DNA from: Natrinema gelatinilyticum
GTDB lineage: Archaea > Halobacteriota > Halobacteria > Halobacteriales > Natrialbaceae
DNA: 64,000 nt
NCBI RefSeq assembly: GCF_024266705.1
Contig: NZ_CP100757.1
Location: 1,550,001-1,614,000, forward strand
Direction: 5' to 3'
The notes under the pieces were generated by a model. It was not told where the DNA came from. It worked only from the letters and a program-made list of their open reading frames with translations, and did not search any database. A program made the position numbers and the translations under genes. This document shows, piece after piece, positions 17,855-26,038 of this stretch. How positions within the stretch are numbered: position 1 is the first letter of the stretch; each line of letters opens with the position of its first letter.

Positions 17855-17882
17855 TCGTCTAGCTGTTCTCCCGACGACCGTC

Positions 17883-18113
17883 TCAAGCGAAATCGACGCA
17901 GTAGTAGTCAGTGAACTTCACGAGGTCGTACTGCACGAGTTCCGTCGCCGTCGTCAGTTCGAGCCGGCCCCGGTCGGCGCCGGCAGAGACGAGCATGAAG
18001 AGCCGCTCTTTGGCAGGGTCCGAGAGTTCGTCGAAGTGAGCGACGCGGGCGTCCTCTGGAACCGTGTCGGGTTGATAGATTCGGATAGGGGATTCATCGC
18101 TACTGACAGCCAT
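17883..18113 (-). CDS. Small acidic haloarchaeal protein, function unknown
   Basis: A 76-residue soluble protein ending VKFTDYYCVDFA with a middle helix LSDPAKERLFMLVSAG. I have an impression of similar short haloarchaeal proteins ending in FTDYY, but I do not recognise a named family. It sits between the FAD oxidoreductase (convergent, 28-bp gap) and the TPP enzyme gene on the same strand. Length, acidity and third-position GC agree with a real gene. Confidence 0.6.
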   Translation of the reverse strand: MAVSSDESPIRIYQPDTVPEDARVAHFDELSDPAKERLFMLVSAGADRGRLELTTATELVQYDLVKFTDYYCVDFA

Positions 18114-18197
18114 GGTATTCGTTCACTCGAGTCATCCACTATTAAGCGTTTGGTTCCAGAGCCGTCAGGAGCGGCTGAAGGCTGGGTGAGGGCGCCG

Positions 18198-19835
18198 TTA
18201 CTCCGACATCCACTCGCTGGCCTGGGGCTCATGTGGGTCCGTCGGGACCTCAACCAAGACGGGTTCGTCCGCCGCCACCGCCACCGCGAGTTCATTCGCG
18301 AGTTCCGCGTCCGTCTCGGCGCGGCGGGTGGTCATACCCATGCTCTCGGCCAGCGCGGTGAAGCTGATGGGCGACTCCTCCCAGCCGTAGACGCCTGTGT
18401 CGAGATCGTACGTCCGCTCGGCCTCCTCAGTGATGATGGCGTAGTCGTTGTTATTGATGACGAGGATAGTGATCGGCAGATCCGCGGCGACTGCCGTGTG
18501 AAGTTCGTGGACACACATCATCAGCCCGCCGTCACCCGTCAGGACGACGACGTCCTCGTCGGGGTTGGCAAGTTGCGCGCCGATGCCGGAGGGGAGGCCG
18601 GTGCCCATGGTCGCCCACGAGCCAGGATTGACGTACTTACGGGGGCCGTAGGCCTCGAAGGTGTTGAGACCCCAGACCCGGAATCCGCCGGCGTCAACAG
18701 CGACGGTCGCCTCACGTGGGATGGTCTCGCGAGCCGTCCGGAGGACCTGGACCGAGGTCAGCAGCTGCTCGTCGCCCAGTAGCGGCTCGATGCGCCCGTC
18801 CCGGGCCGAAAGCAGGCGGTCGGCGGTCACCTCCCCGTCGGCCGGCTCATGTTCATCAGCCAGCCGGTCTTCAATCTTCTGCATCGCCTCGGCCGCGTCA
18901 CCGATGACGGCCACCGCCGGGTCGTAGCCGGTGCCGAGGTCGTCGGGGTGAAGCGTGACGTGGACCAGCCGGTCAGGGACGTTGACGGACCACGACCGCG
19001 TAGCGACAGCGTCGAAGTCGGTTCCAACGCCCAGTGCCGCGTCCGCCTTGCCGATGGCGGCGAGCAATTCCTGGGTCGCACTTCCGGACAGCGTCCCGGC
19101 CGCGAGCGGGTGATCCTCCGGGATGACCCCCTTGCCCTTGTAGGACGTGACGACCGGCGCGCCCAGCGCCTCCGCGAGCGAGCAGAGTTCGTCGCTCGCC
19201 TCAGCCGACCGGACGCCGCCGCCGGCGAGGATCAGCGGCGCATCCGCGTCGGCCAGCAGTTCCGCGGCGGCGTCGACGTCCCCGTCGGCGACCGACTCCA
19301 GGCAGTCCGTGTCGAAGTCGCGCGCCTGCGAGAGCGAGACATCCATCTTCAGGAAGTTCTTTGGGATGCCGATGCGGACCGGCCCCTTCGGCGGGGTCTG
19401 GGCGATGGCGATTGCGCGGTCGACCTCCGACGCGGTCGCCGAGGGGCGCTCGACCAGGATGTTTTCCTTGACCACGTTGTCGTAGGTGCCCGGTGGCGTC
19501 TCGTGGATGCCATCGCCACCACGGATCTCGGGCTCGGTCTCCACCGCGAAGTGGACCAGCGGCGTACAGTCGTTGAGGGCATTCTTCAGGCCGTTCATCG
19601 CGTTCATGTCGCCCGGACCAGGGACGACGAACGTCGCGGCCACGTCGCCGCTGGTCTCGGCGTACCCCCAGGCCTGGTGGGTGACCGCCGTCTCGTGTCT
19701 GGCGACGACGAACTCTATCTCCTCGCTCTCGTCGATGGACTGGTTCAGCGGGAGCGTCTGCTTGCCGGGGATGCCGAACACCGTGTCTATCCCGTTGGCT
19801 ACCAGTCGGTCGATGACCGCCGCGCTAATTCGCAT
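18198..19835 (-). CDS. Thiamine pyrophosphate enzyme (acetolactate synthase-like)
   Basis: A 545-residue TPP enzyme. The N-terminal domain starts MRISAAVIDRLVANGIDTVF and carries the catalytic Glu48 in VARHETAVTHQAWGYAE. The central domain includes AGGGVRSAEASDELC, and the C-terminal domain has the TPP/Mg motif TGDGGLMMCVHELHTAVAA with a later VINNNDYAII. It is complete and of normal length. Paralogues in this family include acetolactate synthase, benzoylformate decarboxylase, sulfopyruvate decarboxylase and acetylphosphate-forming enzymes. No regulatory subunit lies beside it and the neighbours are catabolic, so decarboxylation or lyase activity on a 2-oxo acid is more likely than valine synthesis. 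That is inference. Confidence 0.87.
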   Translation of the reverse strand: MRISAAVIDRLVANGIDTVFGIPGKQTLPLNQSIDESEEIEFVVARHETAVTHQAWGYAETSGDVAATFVVPGPGDMNAMNGLKNALNDCTPLVHFAVETEPEIRGGDGIHETPPGTYDNVVKENILVERPSATASEVDRAIAIAQTPPKGPVRIGIPKNFLKMDVSLSQARDFDTDCLESVADGDVDAAAELLADADAPLILAGGGVRSAEASDELCSLAEALGAPVVTSYKGKGVIPEDHPLAAGTLSGSATQELLAAIGKADAALGVGTDFDAVATRSWSVNVPDRLVHVTLHPDDLGTGYDPAVAVIGDAAEAMQKIEDRLADEHEPADGEVTADRLLSARDGRIEPLLGDEQLLTSVQVLRTARETIPREATVAVDAGGFRVWGLNTFEAYGPRKYVNPGSWATMGTGLPSGIGAQLANPDEDVVVLTGDGGLMMCVHELHTAVAADLPITILVINNNDYAIITEEAERTYDLDTGVYGWEESPISFTALAESMGMTTRRAETDAELANELAVAVAADEPVLVEVPTDPHEPQASEWMSE

Positions 19836-19866
19836 GGCCAAGGATATTTGAGGGTCGTACTTAGTC

Positions 19867-20241
19867 CTACCTGTCGGGCGGTTCGCCTGTGGCGAAGTAG
19901 CGTGGCCAGAATGGTCTGGGCGCCCTCGCTCGAGGGACAGGATGGGGAACAAACACCCGACCATCACGCTCTACCAGGCGTTCCCGACGACCGACGGCTA
20001 CAGTGTTGTCGCCGTCCCGTCGCCGAACCTGTGGCCGCGCTTCTGCCATGCCATCGGCCGCGAGGATCTCATCGAGGCCCCGCGGTTCGAGACCAACGAC
20101 GACCGCGTGACCAACAGCGAGGAACTCGACGCCATCCTTGACGCTGAGTCCGAGGACTCCACCATGGAGGCCAAAGAGCTCCTCTCGGAGTTCGGGTTCG
20201 ACGAGGAGACTATCGCATGCTTTCACGAGAACGACGTCATC
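19867..20241 (+). pseudogene. Fragment of a CaiB/BaiF CoA-transferase, with a small internal inversion
   Basis: From 19942 the plus strand encodes MGNKHPTITLYQAFPTTDGY and LWPRFCHAIGREDLIEAPRF, the central part of a family III (CaiB/BaiF) CoA-transferase. It then jumps to LLSEFGFDEETIACF, which resembles the C-terminus of the family, so the segment between is deleted. Just upstream the minus strand reads FWPRYFATGEPPDR, which in the family directly precedes the GNKHP stretch. Turning the segment 19867-19941 around, bounded by CCTGTC and GACAGG, joins the two pieces in frame as YFATGEPPDRMGNKHPTI. The N-terminal half is missing. This is a relic with deletion and inversion. Confidence 0.8.
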
Positions 20242-20323
20242 CGACGTACGACCCTTTCCCTTTCTTCTGTCCGCTTCTCGCCACAGAGAAGTCGTGCGCC
20301 TGTGCTCAAGAAGTTGATATTTA

Positions 20324-20338
20324 TTCCATGATGCGGAA
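20324..20338. promoter_or_regulatory. IclR-associated palindrome, site 1
   Basis: TTCCATGATGCGGAA fits TTCC(G)-N5-CGGAA, with one mismatch in the left arm. It is one of five such sites within 1.4 kb. Confidence 0.55.
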
Positions 20339-20520
20339 CACAATATGGGAAAGAATAACACACAATGCGCGTTCAGGCCCTATTACGGTAGATATACCCC
20401 ATATCTTCGGATTGACGGGGAACGTCCGAGCCATGTTTTGCGGGGATCAAAGCGGGAATTGTCCGACAGTGGATGCGATGAATGTGCCCTCATATCCCGG
20501 TAACAGGCTAGTGCTGCTGA

Positions 20521-20535
20521 ATCCGTGACTCGGAA
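20521..20535. promoter_or_regulatory. IclR-associated palindrome, site 2
   Basis: ATCCGTGACTCGGAA fits the same 5-5-5 pattern, with one mismatch at the first position. Confidence 0.55.
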
Positions 20536-20651
20536 CGCCACGCTTCAACGTTCACTCCAGTTCGATCCAAATTTCACATTTTTCGGTCCCGAATATTGTC
20601 TACTGGCGGAGTTTCGGATAAACTTTGAGGAATTTGTCTACGGTTTAACTC

Positions 20652-20666
20652 TTCCCCATCGCGGAA
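20652..20666. promoter_or_regulatory. IclR-associated palindrome, site 3 (iclR promoter)
   Basis: TTCCCCATCGCGGAA ends 32 nt before the iclR ATG, next to the probable TATA region. This is where autoregulation by IclR would act. Confidence 0.6.
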
Positions 20667-20698
20667 CAGTTAAGAGTTGGTAGGTGGTAAAGCGGAAC

Positions 20699-21463
20699 AT
20701 GGATCTGGATGAGCGCGAGGGAATCAAGTCCAACGAGACATTGTTCGAGCTCGTCGACACTCTCAAACAACTCGACGGCGCGGGAATCACCGAACTCGCC
20801 GACCGGATGGACGTCTCCAAGAGCACCATCTACCGACATCTCACGACGCTTCTGGACGCCGAGTACGTCGTCCGTGACGGCCAGGAGTTTCGGTTGAGCC
20901 TCAAGTTCCTCGAGTACGGCGGCTATGTGCGCCGGACCAACGAGATAGCAAAGCAAATCCGGCCAAGAATCGAGGATCTGGCCGACAAGACGGGCGAACT
21001 CTCCGCGTATGTCACCGAAGAGTACGGCCAGGGCGTGTTCGTCTACCGCGGCATCGGGGAAAACGCCGTCGGGACCGACGGCGGGGTCGGCAAGCGCTTT
21101 CACCTCAACTCGTTGGCCGCCGGAAAGGCAATCCTCGCCGAGTACCCGAGTGAGCGGGTCGACGAGATCATCGAAACGCAGGGCCTCCCGGCGTACACGA
21201 ACAACACGATCACCGAAGCCGACGAACTCCGAGCCGAGCTCGACGTGGTCCGCGAGCAAGGCTACGCTTTCGACCACGAGGAGCACCTCAAGGGCCTCAA
21301 CGCCGTGGCAGCGCGCGTGTACGGCCCGAACGGTGAGCCCCAGGGCGCCTTCAGCATCGCCGGCCCCAGCCATCGGATGAAAGGCGACTGGTTCGAATCC
21401 GAAATCCCCGAACTGCTGCTGGGCACTATCACAGAGTTCCAACTCGACATCACATATGCGTGA
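20699..21463 (+). CDS. IclR family transcription regulator
   Basis: A 254-residue regulator. The N-terminal winged helix-turn-helix covers about residues 12-60, with the recognition region ITELADRMDVSKSTIYRHLT. The IclR effector domain follows from about residue 75, with TGELSAYVTEEYGQGVFVYR, HLNSLAAGKAILAEYPSERV and a C-terminal GAFSIAGPSHRM. IclR proteins control aromatic-acid and other catabolic operons, and ligand binding in the C-terminal domain alters DNA binding. The ATG at 20699 is preferred to an earlier GTG because of its spacing to the TATA-like element. Five copies of a 15-bp palindrome surround the gene. Confidence 0.93.
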   Translation: MDLDEREGIKSNETLFELVDTLKQLDGAGITELADRMDVSKSTIYRHLTTLLDAEYVVRDGQEFRLSLKFLEYGGYVRRTNEIAKQIRPRIEDLADKTGELSAYVTEEYGQGVFVYRGIGENAVGTDGGVGKRFHLNSLAAGKAILAEYPSERVDEIIETQGLPAYTNNTITEADELRAELDVVREQGYAFDHEEHLKGLNAVAARVYGPNGEPQGAFSIAGPSHRMKGDWFESEIPELLLGTITEFQLDITYA

Positions 21464-21482
21464 GACCGGGACCCACACCCCA

Positions 21483-21497
21483 TTCCGCGTCACGGAA
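21483..21497. promoter_or_regulatory. IclR-associated palindrome, site 4
   Basis: TTCCGCGTCACGGAA is the best copy of the motif: both five-base arms are perfect (TTCCG/CGGAA). It lies 20 bp after the iclR stop codon. Confidence 0.6.
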
Positions 21498-21734
21498 CGA
21501 AATCGAGCGGTTTGGTATTACAGTACTAGTTCTGTAATGCCTACGGACACCCGTCGCTTCTGGTCCTCACAGCCAGTACCCTCGTGAAACGGGTGTATCA
21601 ACCTATTTCTGACCCATTTTCTCGCGTTTGGGCTTTCTGGTTGGGCGAATTAGGCGACAAAGTGTCGCGGAGCCGTTCGTGGGCTGAAGCGGCTGAATGG
21701 GTAGTCGATACCAGTGAAACAGGGAGGAAAACTA

Positions 21735-21749
21735 ATCCGTGATACGGAA
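21735..21749. promoter_or_regulatory. IclR-associated palindrome, site 5
   Basis: ATCCGTGATACGGAA, upstream of the enoyl-CoA hydratase promoter. One mismatch at the first base. Confidence 0.58.
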
Positions 21750-21863
21750 CAGAGGTTCGGCGGGTCTTCGCGCCCTTTCCCAGATCGGGACACCAGTCGC
21801 TGTCAGCATCGTCGGTCGCTGAGGGGACCGCCTGTCCCGGGACGGCAGGCCAGGCAAACATGA

Positions 21864-21871
21864 GGTTTATG
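21864..21871 (+). promoter_or_regulatory. TATA-like box for the enoyl-CoA hydratase gene
   Basis: GGTTTATG lies about 27 nt upstream of the ATG at 21897, giving a leaderless transcript. Confidence 0.5.
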
Positions 21872-21896
21872 CGGTTTCGAAGTAACCACCGGACGA

Positions 21897-22595
21897 ATGT
21901 CAATACTCGAAACCGACGACGTGACGGACGATATCCGACGGCTGACGCTGAACCGTCCGGACTCGCTTAACGCGCTCAGCAGAGCATTGCTCTCGCGGAT
22001 CGCCGAAGAAATCCGCGCCGCCGACGGCGAGTACCGGGTGCTGATCCTCGAGGGAGCGGGCGACGCGTTCACCGCCGGCGCGGACCTCGATGAGGAGGAG
22101 GGCGCGGGCGATCTGTTCCAGGAGATCACCCGCGCCGTCCGGGAGTTCGAGGGCATCGTCATCGGGAAGCTCCACGGCTGGGTCATCGGCGGCGGGTTCG
22201 AGTGGACGCTCTCGTTCGACCTGTGCTACGCCCATGCTGACACGACGTTCAAGCTGACCGAGTCCGAGATCGGCGTGACGGTAACCAACGCCTCGACGCT
22301 GCTGCTTCCGCTGTACGTCGGCGCCGGGACGGCACGGGAGCTCGTCTACACGAGCCGCGAACTCCCCGCCGCGGAAGCCGAACAGTACGGCCTGCTGGCT
22401 GGCGTCTACGACGACGCCGACGACCTCGAGGCGAAGGTACTCGATGTCGCCACGGATATCGTCGAGAACAAGTCGGCAACGGCACTGCGGCTCAACAAGC
22501 GCGCCATGGACCAGGCCTTCCCCGTCGAGGAAGTTCTCAAACGGGAAGAGCTGATCAACGAGTACTGCCACGACGTCGAGGACATGAGCTGGTAG
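21897..22595 (+). CDS. Enoyl-CoA hydratase/isomerase family protein
   Basis: A 232-residue crotonase-fold protein. The oxyanion-hole segments are DAFTAGADLDEEEG (residues about 55-68) and GKLHGWVIGGGFEWTLSFDL (about 89-108). In the usual hydratase the two catalytic Glu residues lie after the GGG segment; here that region reads FKLTESEIGVTVTNASTLLL, with acidic residues present but the common PE-G pattern changed. The reaction could therefore be isomerisation, hydrolysis or ring cleavage instead of hydration. It lies downstream of the IclR gene and two operator-like sites and 89 bp before an aldehyde dehydrogenase on the same strand. Confidence 0.88.
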   Translation: MSILETDDVTDDIRRLTLNRPDSLNALSRALLSRIAEEIRAADGEYRVLILEGAGDAFTAGADLDEEEGAGDLFQEITRAVREFEGIVIGKLHGWVIGGGFEWTLSFDLCYAHADTTFKLTESEIGVTVTNASTLLLPLYVGAGTARELVYTSRELPAAEAEQYGLLAGVYDDADDLEAKVLDVATDIVENKSATALRLNKRAMDQAFPVEEVLKREELINEYCHDVEDMSW

Positions 22596-22684
22596 CGGGG
22601 CGAGGTCGAGACGGGGTGACGCGGTCGGGGGTGCATCTGAGCAACGTTTATGTCGCCCCTCCCGAAAGAACGTGTAGATATCGG

Positions 22685-24214
22685 ATGACATCGGATTCCA
22701 TCGGCTACTACACCGGGAGCATCGAGGAGACGCATGCTGCGGCCCGCGAGGACGTACTCGCCCTCGGCGAGTTCGGTGCCTGGATCGGCAGCGAATCCAG
22801 GTCGGCCGACAGCGGCGAGGAGTTCGCGACCCTGGACCCCGTCGTCGGTGAAGAGATCTGTTCGGTCCCCCAGTGTACCGCCACGGACGTGGACGCAGCC
22901 GTTAAGGCCGCCCAAGAAGCATTCGACGGCGGGTGGGGCGCGTGCTCGCCCCAGGAGCGCTCCAACGCGATGCTCTCGTGGGTTGCGACCCTGCGCGAGA
23001 ACGTCGGCGATCTCGCGCTGGTCGAGAGCCTCGACGGCGGCAAACCGCTAAAACACGCCCTTGTCGAGACGAAGTACGCTCTAGACTTCCTGGAGTACTA
23101 CGCGAAGGTCGTCCAGGCCGACGAGGGCATCACGGTACCGACGGACGACGACATGCACGTCTACACCCGCCACGAGCCCCACGGCGTGGTCGGACTCATC
23201 ACACCGTGGAACTTTCCGCTGACTATCTCCTTCTGGAAGCTCGGCCCGGCGCTAGCGGCAGGCAACGCCGCCGTCATCAAACCCGCCGAACAGACGCCGC
23301 TCTCTATGCTGTATGCCGCCGAGCTGTCGAAGGACATTCTCCCCGACGGGACCCTTAACGTCGTCACCGGGTTCGGCGAGGAGGCCGGTGCGCCGCTGAC
23401 TGAGCACGCGGCCGTCGGGAAGGTCTCGTTCACCGGCGAGGACGTCACCGGCAAGACGGTGATGAAGGCCGCCGCGGAGACCGTCACTGCCGTGACGCTG
23501 GAGCTCGGCGGGAAGTCGCCGTACGTCGTGTTCCCCAGCGCCGATGTCAAGAAGGCCGTCCGCGACGTCGCCCACGGTATCTTCTACAACGCCGGACAGT
23601 CCTGCGACGCCTGCTCGCGCGTGCTCGTCCACGAGGACATCGCCGAGGAGTTCACCGAGGGACTGGTCGCGCGCGCTGAGGGGCTCACTCCCGGGGACAC
23701 CCTCGTAGAGGGGACGACCGTCGGCCCGCTCATATCGGCCGACCAGTTCGAGAAGGTGACCGACTACGTCGAGATCGGCCGGGAGGAGGGTGCGACCTGC
23801 GTGACCGGCGGTGCTGTCGAGGACGGCGACCTCACGGACGGCTGGTACGTCCGGCCGACGGTGCTGACTGATGTCGATAACGACATGCGCGTTGCCCAGG
23901 AGGAAATCTTTGGCCCAGTCGAGGTGATCACGACCTTTGAAACCTACGACGAGGCCATCGAACTCGCCAACGACGTGGAGTTCGGCCTGGCCGCCGGCGT
24001 CGCGACCGAGAACACCACGCTCGCCCACCGGGCGGCCGCCGATATCGAGGCTGGCAGCGTCTGGATCAACGGCAACTACGCGACGCCCATCCCCGGCGGC
24101 CCCTTCGGTGGCTACAAACAGTCCGGCATCGGCCGGGAGTGCAGCCGGGATGCCCTCCGCCACTTCACCCAGGAGAAGGCCGTCCACGTCGCCCTCGACG
24201 AGCCATCGCTCTGA
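22685..24214 (+). CDS. NAD(P)-dependent aldehyde dehydrogenase
   Basis: A 509-residue aldehyde dehydrogenase. It carries TPWNFPLTISFWKLGPAL, the general base Glu273 in LELGGKSP and the nucleophile Cys307 in GQSCDACSR, and ends with GPFGGYKQSGIGRE and FTQEKAVHV. The second Cys three residues after the nucleophile (CDAC) is unusual but not unknown. The substrate class cannot be fixed; the sequence looks closest to betaine or aromatic aldehyde dehydrogenases. The ATG at 22685 is 36 nt after ACGTTTATG and gives normal length. It probably works with the enoyl-CoA hydratase-like gene upstream. Confidence 0.92.
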   Translation: MTSDSIGYYTGSIEETHAAAREDVLALGEFGAWIGSESRSADSGEEFATLDPVVGEEICSVPQCTATDVDAAVKAAQEAFDGGWGACSPQERSNAMLSWVATLRENVGDLALVESLDGGKPLKHALVETKYALDFLEYYAKVVQADEGITVPTDDDMHVYTRHEPHGVVGLITPWNFPLTISFWKLGPALAAGNAAVIKPAEQTPLSMLYAAELSKDILPDGTLNVVTGFGEEAGAPLTEHAAVGKVSFTGEDVTGKTVMKAAAETVTAVTLELGGKSPYVVFPSADVKKAVRDVAHGIFYNAGQSCDACSRVLVHEDIAEEFTEGLVARAEGLTPGDTLVEGTTVGPLISADQFEKVTDYVEIGREEGATCVTGGAVEDGDLTDGWYVRPTVLTDVDNDMRVAQEEIFGPVEVITTFETYDEAIELANDVEFGLAAGVATENTTLAHRAAADIEAGSVWINGNYATPIPGGPFGGYKQSGIGRECSRDALRHFTQEKAVHVALDEPSL

Positions 24215-24461
24215 AGCTGGCCGGCAGCGCTTTCGTTTCGAACGCCGACACCGAGCAGGATAGCGTCTGTGGCAAGGGGTGAAAGATGGCTGTAATGGGA
24301 ACGATACCAAGCGCCGACGCGTACGGCATCGACGTGTCGATTCCGGAGGCCGACATCGAGGCCGGCGCTATCGGCGGCTCCTCGACTAGTCGACGCTGTC
24401 TGTTCGGCGAGGACGAGGCCGGTAAGCAGAGAGACGAGGAGAAGGTCGTGAGAGCGCGCAG

Positions 24462-25817
24462 TTACGCCGACTCGATCAGCGGCGTCCCGTCGGCCTTCGG
24501 GCCGAGTTCGGGGCCGTGGGGGTGGTCGTCGGGGTCGATCCGGCGACGCTGCCGGTAGTCGGTCGAGCGCTCGACCGGGACGCGGCCGATGGCAGCGATC
24601 ATGTCGACGTACTCCTGGAAGGAGCGGTACTCGCCGTAGTCGCCGCCGGCGCGCTTGGTGATCTCCTCGCTAAGGATCGTCCCCATGAAGTCGTCGGCGC
24701 CGCAGTTGAGCATCTTCAGCCCCTGGGCGTTGCCATGCTTCACCCACGAGGACTGGACGTGCTCGACGTTGTCGAGATAGAGTCGGGAGACGGCGATCAT
24801 CAGCTCGTCCTCGTCGGTCGAGGCGCCGGAGTCGACCAAGCCGTACTCAGCCAGCGGTGTGTTCTGGTGGACGAAGGTGAGGGGAACGAACTCCGTGATG
24901 TTGTCCGTCCGGTCCTGGAGGTCGCGGACGCGGTCTAAGTGGAGCATGCGGTGGGCCTCGTTCTCCACGTGGCCGTACATGATCGTCGCGGTGGTGTCGA
25001 GGCCGACGTTCGCCGCGGCCTCCATCGCCTCCAGCCACTCCTCCGTGCCAATCTTTCCGGGACAGATCACGTCCCGGACCTCGTCGACGAGGATCTCCGC
25101 CGCTGTGCCGGGGACGCTGTCGAGGCCGGCGTCCTTGAGCCGGGAGAATACCTCCTCGTAGGACCAGTCGGTCCCGCGGCGAGCGTGGTAGGCCTCCTCG
25201 GGGGTCATCGAGTGGACGTGGACGCCGTCGACGCTCATCGCCGCGATCTGCTCGCAGTAGGTGCCGGGGTCGACGTCGTACTCCTCGGGCGGACGGTAAT
25301 TGAGGTCGCCGCGGTCGCTGGCCTCAAGGATCTCGCGGTGGTCGTCGTCCAGCGCGAACGCCGGGTGCAGGCCAGACACCGAGGTGACCTCGTAGATGCC
25401 ACGTTCGACGGCGGCGGCGACGATCTCCCGGGACTCCTCGGGCCGTTTCGTGAAGCCGGGGTGGCTCGCCTCGTGGGAGGTTCGGAACTGCTCCGAGCGG
25501 TCCTTGAAGTTACAGAACAAACAGCCGGTGTTGCAGGCGGTCGTGACGTTGTTGTTGAGGTTGGCGACGAACGTGACCTCGTCGCCGACCACCTCGGCTC
25601 GACGCTGGTCGGCCGCTTCGAGGACCAGCTCTTTGCGCTCGTGGTTGATCCCCTCGCGGTCGGTCCCGGTCGTGAGCAGCTCGATCCCGTCCGCGACCGT
25701 CAGCCGCTCGGCTGCCCTGGCCTTCTCGAGCGCGTTCTCGAAGACCTGATCGGTCTCGGGAACGCGCTCGAAGTTCTGCTGAGAAATATCTGCGCGATCT
25801 GCCACAGGATTTGACAT
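24462..25817 (-). CDS. cofH: FO synthase subunit CofH (radical SAM)
   Basis: A 451-residue radical SAM enzyme for the deazaflavin ring of coenzyme F420. The cluster-binding motif CNTGCLFCNF has Cys95, Cys99 and Cys102 (CxxxCxxC). Other family segments are TSVSGLHPAFALDDD, VHVHSMTPEEAYHARR, DSVPGTAAEILVDEVRD and ITEFVPLTFVHQNTPL. CofH joins tyrosine-derived and ribityl-uracil substrates; its partner CofG is not in the window. It is divergent from the luciferase-like oxidoreductase gene, whose cofactor it helps make. Assignment to CofH and not MqnC/MqnE rests on the overall motifs and the F420 neighbourhood. Confidence 0.9.
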   Translation of the reverse strand: MSNPVADRADISQQNFERVPETDQVFENALEKARAAERLTVADGIELLTTGTDREGINHERKELVLEAADQRRAEVVGDEVTFVANLNNNVTTACNTGCLFCNFKDRSEQFRTSHEASHPGFTKRPEESREIVAAAVERGIYEVTSVSGLHPAFALDDDHREILEASDRGDLNYRPPEEYDVDPGTYCEQIAAMSVDGVHVHSMTPEEAYHARRGTDWSYEEVFSRLKDAGLDSVPGTAAEILVDEVRDVICPGKIGTEEWLEAMEAAANVGLDTTATIMYGHVENEAHRMLHLDRVRDLQDRTDNITEFVPLTFVHQNTPLAEYGLVDSGASTDEDELMIAVSRLYLDNVEHVQSSWVKHGNAQGLKMLNCGADDFMGTILSEEITKRAGGDYGEYRSFQEYVDMIAAIGRVPVERSTDYRQRRRIDPDDHPHGPELGPKADGTPLIESA

Positions 25818-26038
25818 AGCTCTGCTGACGGCTGATTCTAACCTAAATGTTGTGTCTCCACGACCGACGGCACGCGAAACTACCCGCTAACGGCCGTATT
25901 CGGAGGTTCGCACGATGCCAGGAATGAGGGTGCCCGATGTCGCACACCTGGACGACTCCGCCGGCGTGGCATCACGGCCAACCCGACCCCTCACAAACCG
26001 GTACTGCTATGAGGATAAAACTAGATAGGGTACATCGT

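Larger units (their letters stand above)
20242..20698. other. Regulatory region upstream of iclR
   Basis: No gene is recognised in this 457-bp stretch. It holds three copies of a 15-bp palindrome (20324-20338, 20521-20535, 20652-20666) and AT-rich stretches at 20311-20325 and 20622-20650. The third palindrome directly precedes AGTTAAGAG (about 28 nt before the iclR ATG), a likely TATA region. Confidence 0.6.
21464..21896. other. Intergenic region between iclR and the enoyl-CoA hydratase gene
   Basis: No recognised gene. It holds two palindromes of the IclR-associated type (21483-21497 and 21735-21749) and a TATA-like TTTATG about 27 nt before the downstream start codon. A plus-strand stretch near 21600-21720 (including FSRVWAFWLGELGDKV) is open for about 45 codons, but I recognise no family and it may be chance. 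Confidence 0.55.

Noticed and set aside
18198..19835. Valine/isoleucine acetolactate synthase as the specific function
   Set aside because: There is no small subunit or other branched-chain biosynthesis gene nearby, and the neighbours are catabolic. Only the TPP family assignment is kept.
24286..24460. Short plus-strand open frame between the aldehyde dehydrogenase and cofH
   Set aside because: It has no family resemblance and runs into the 3' end of cofH in antisense.
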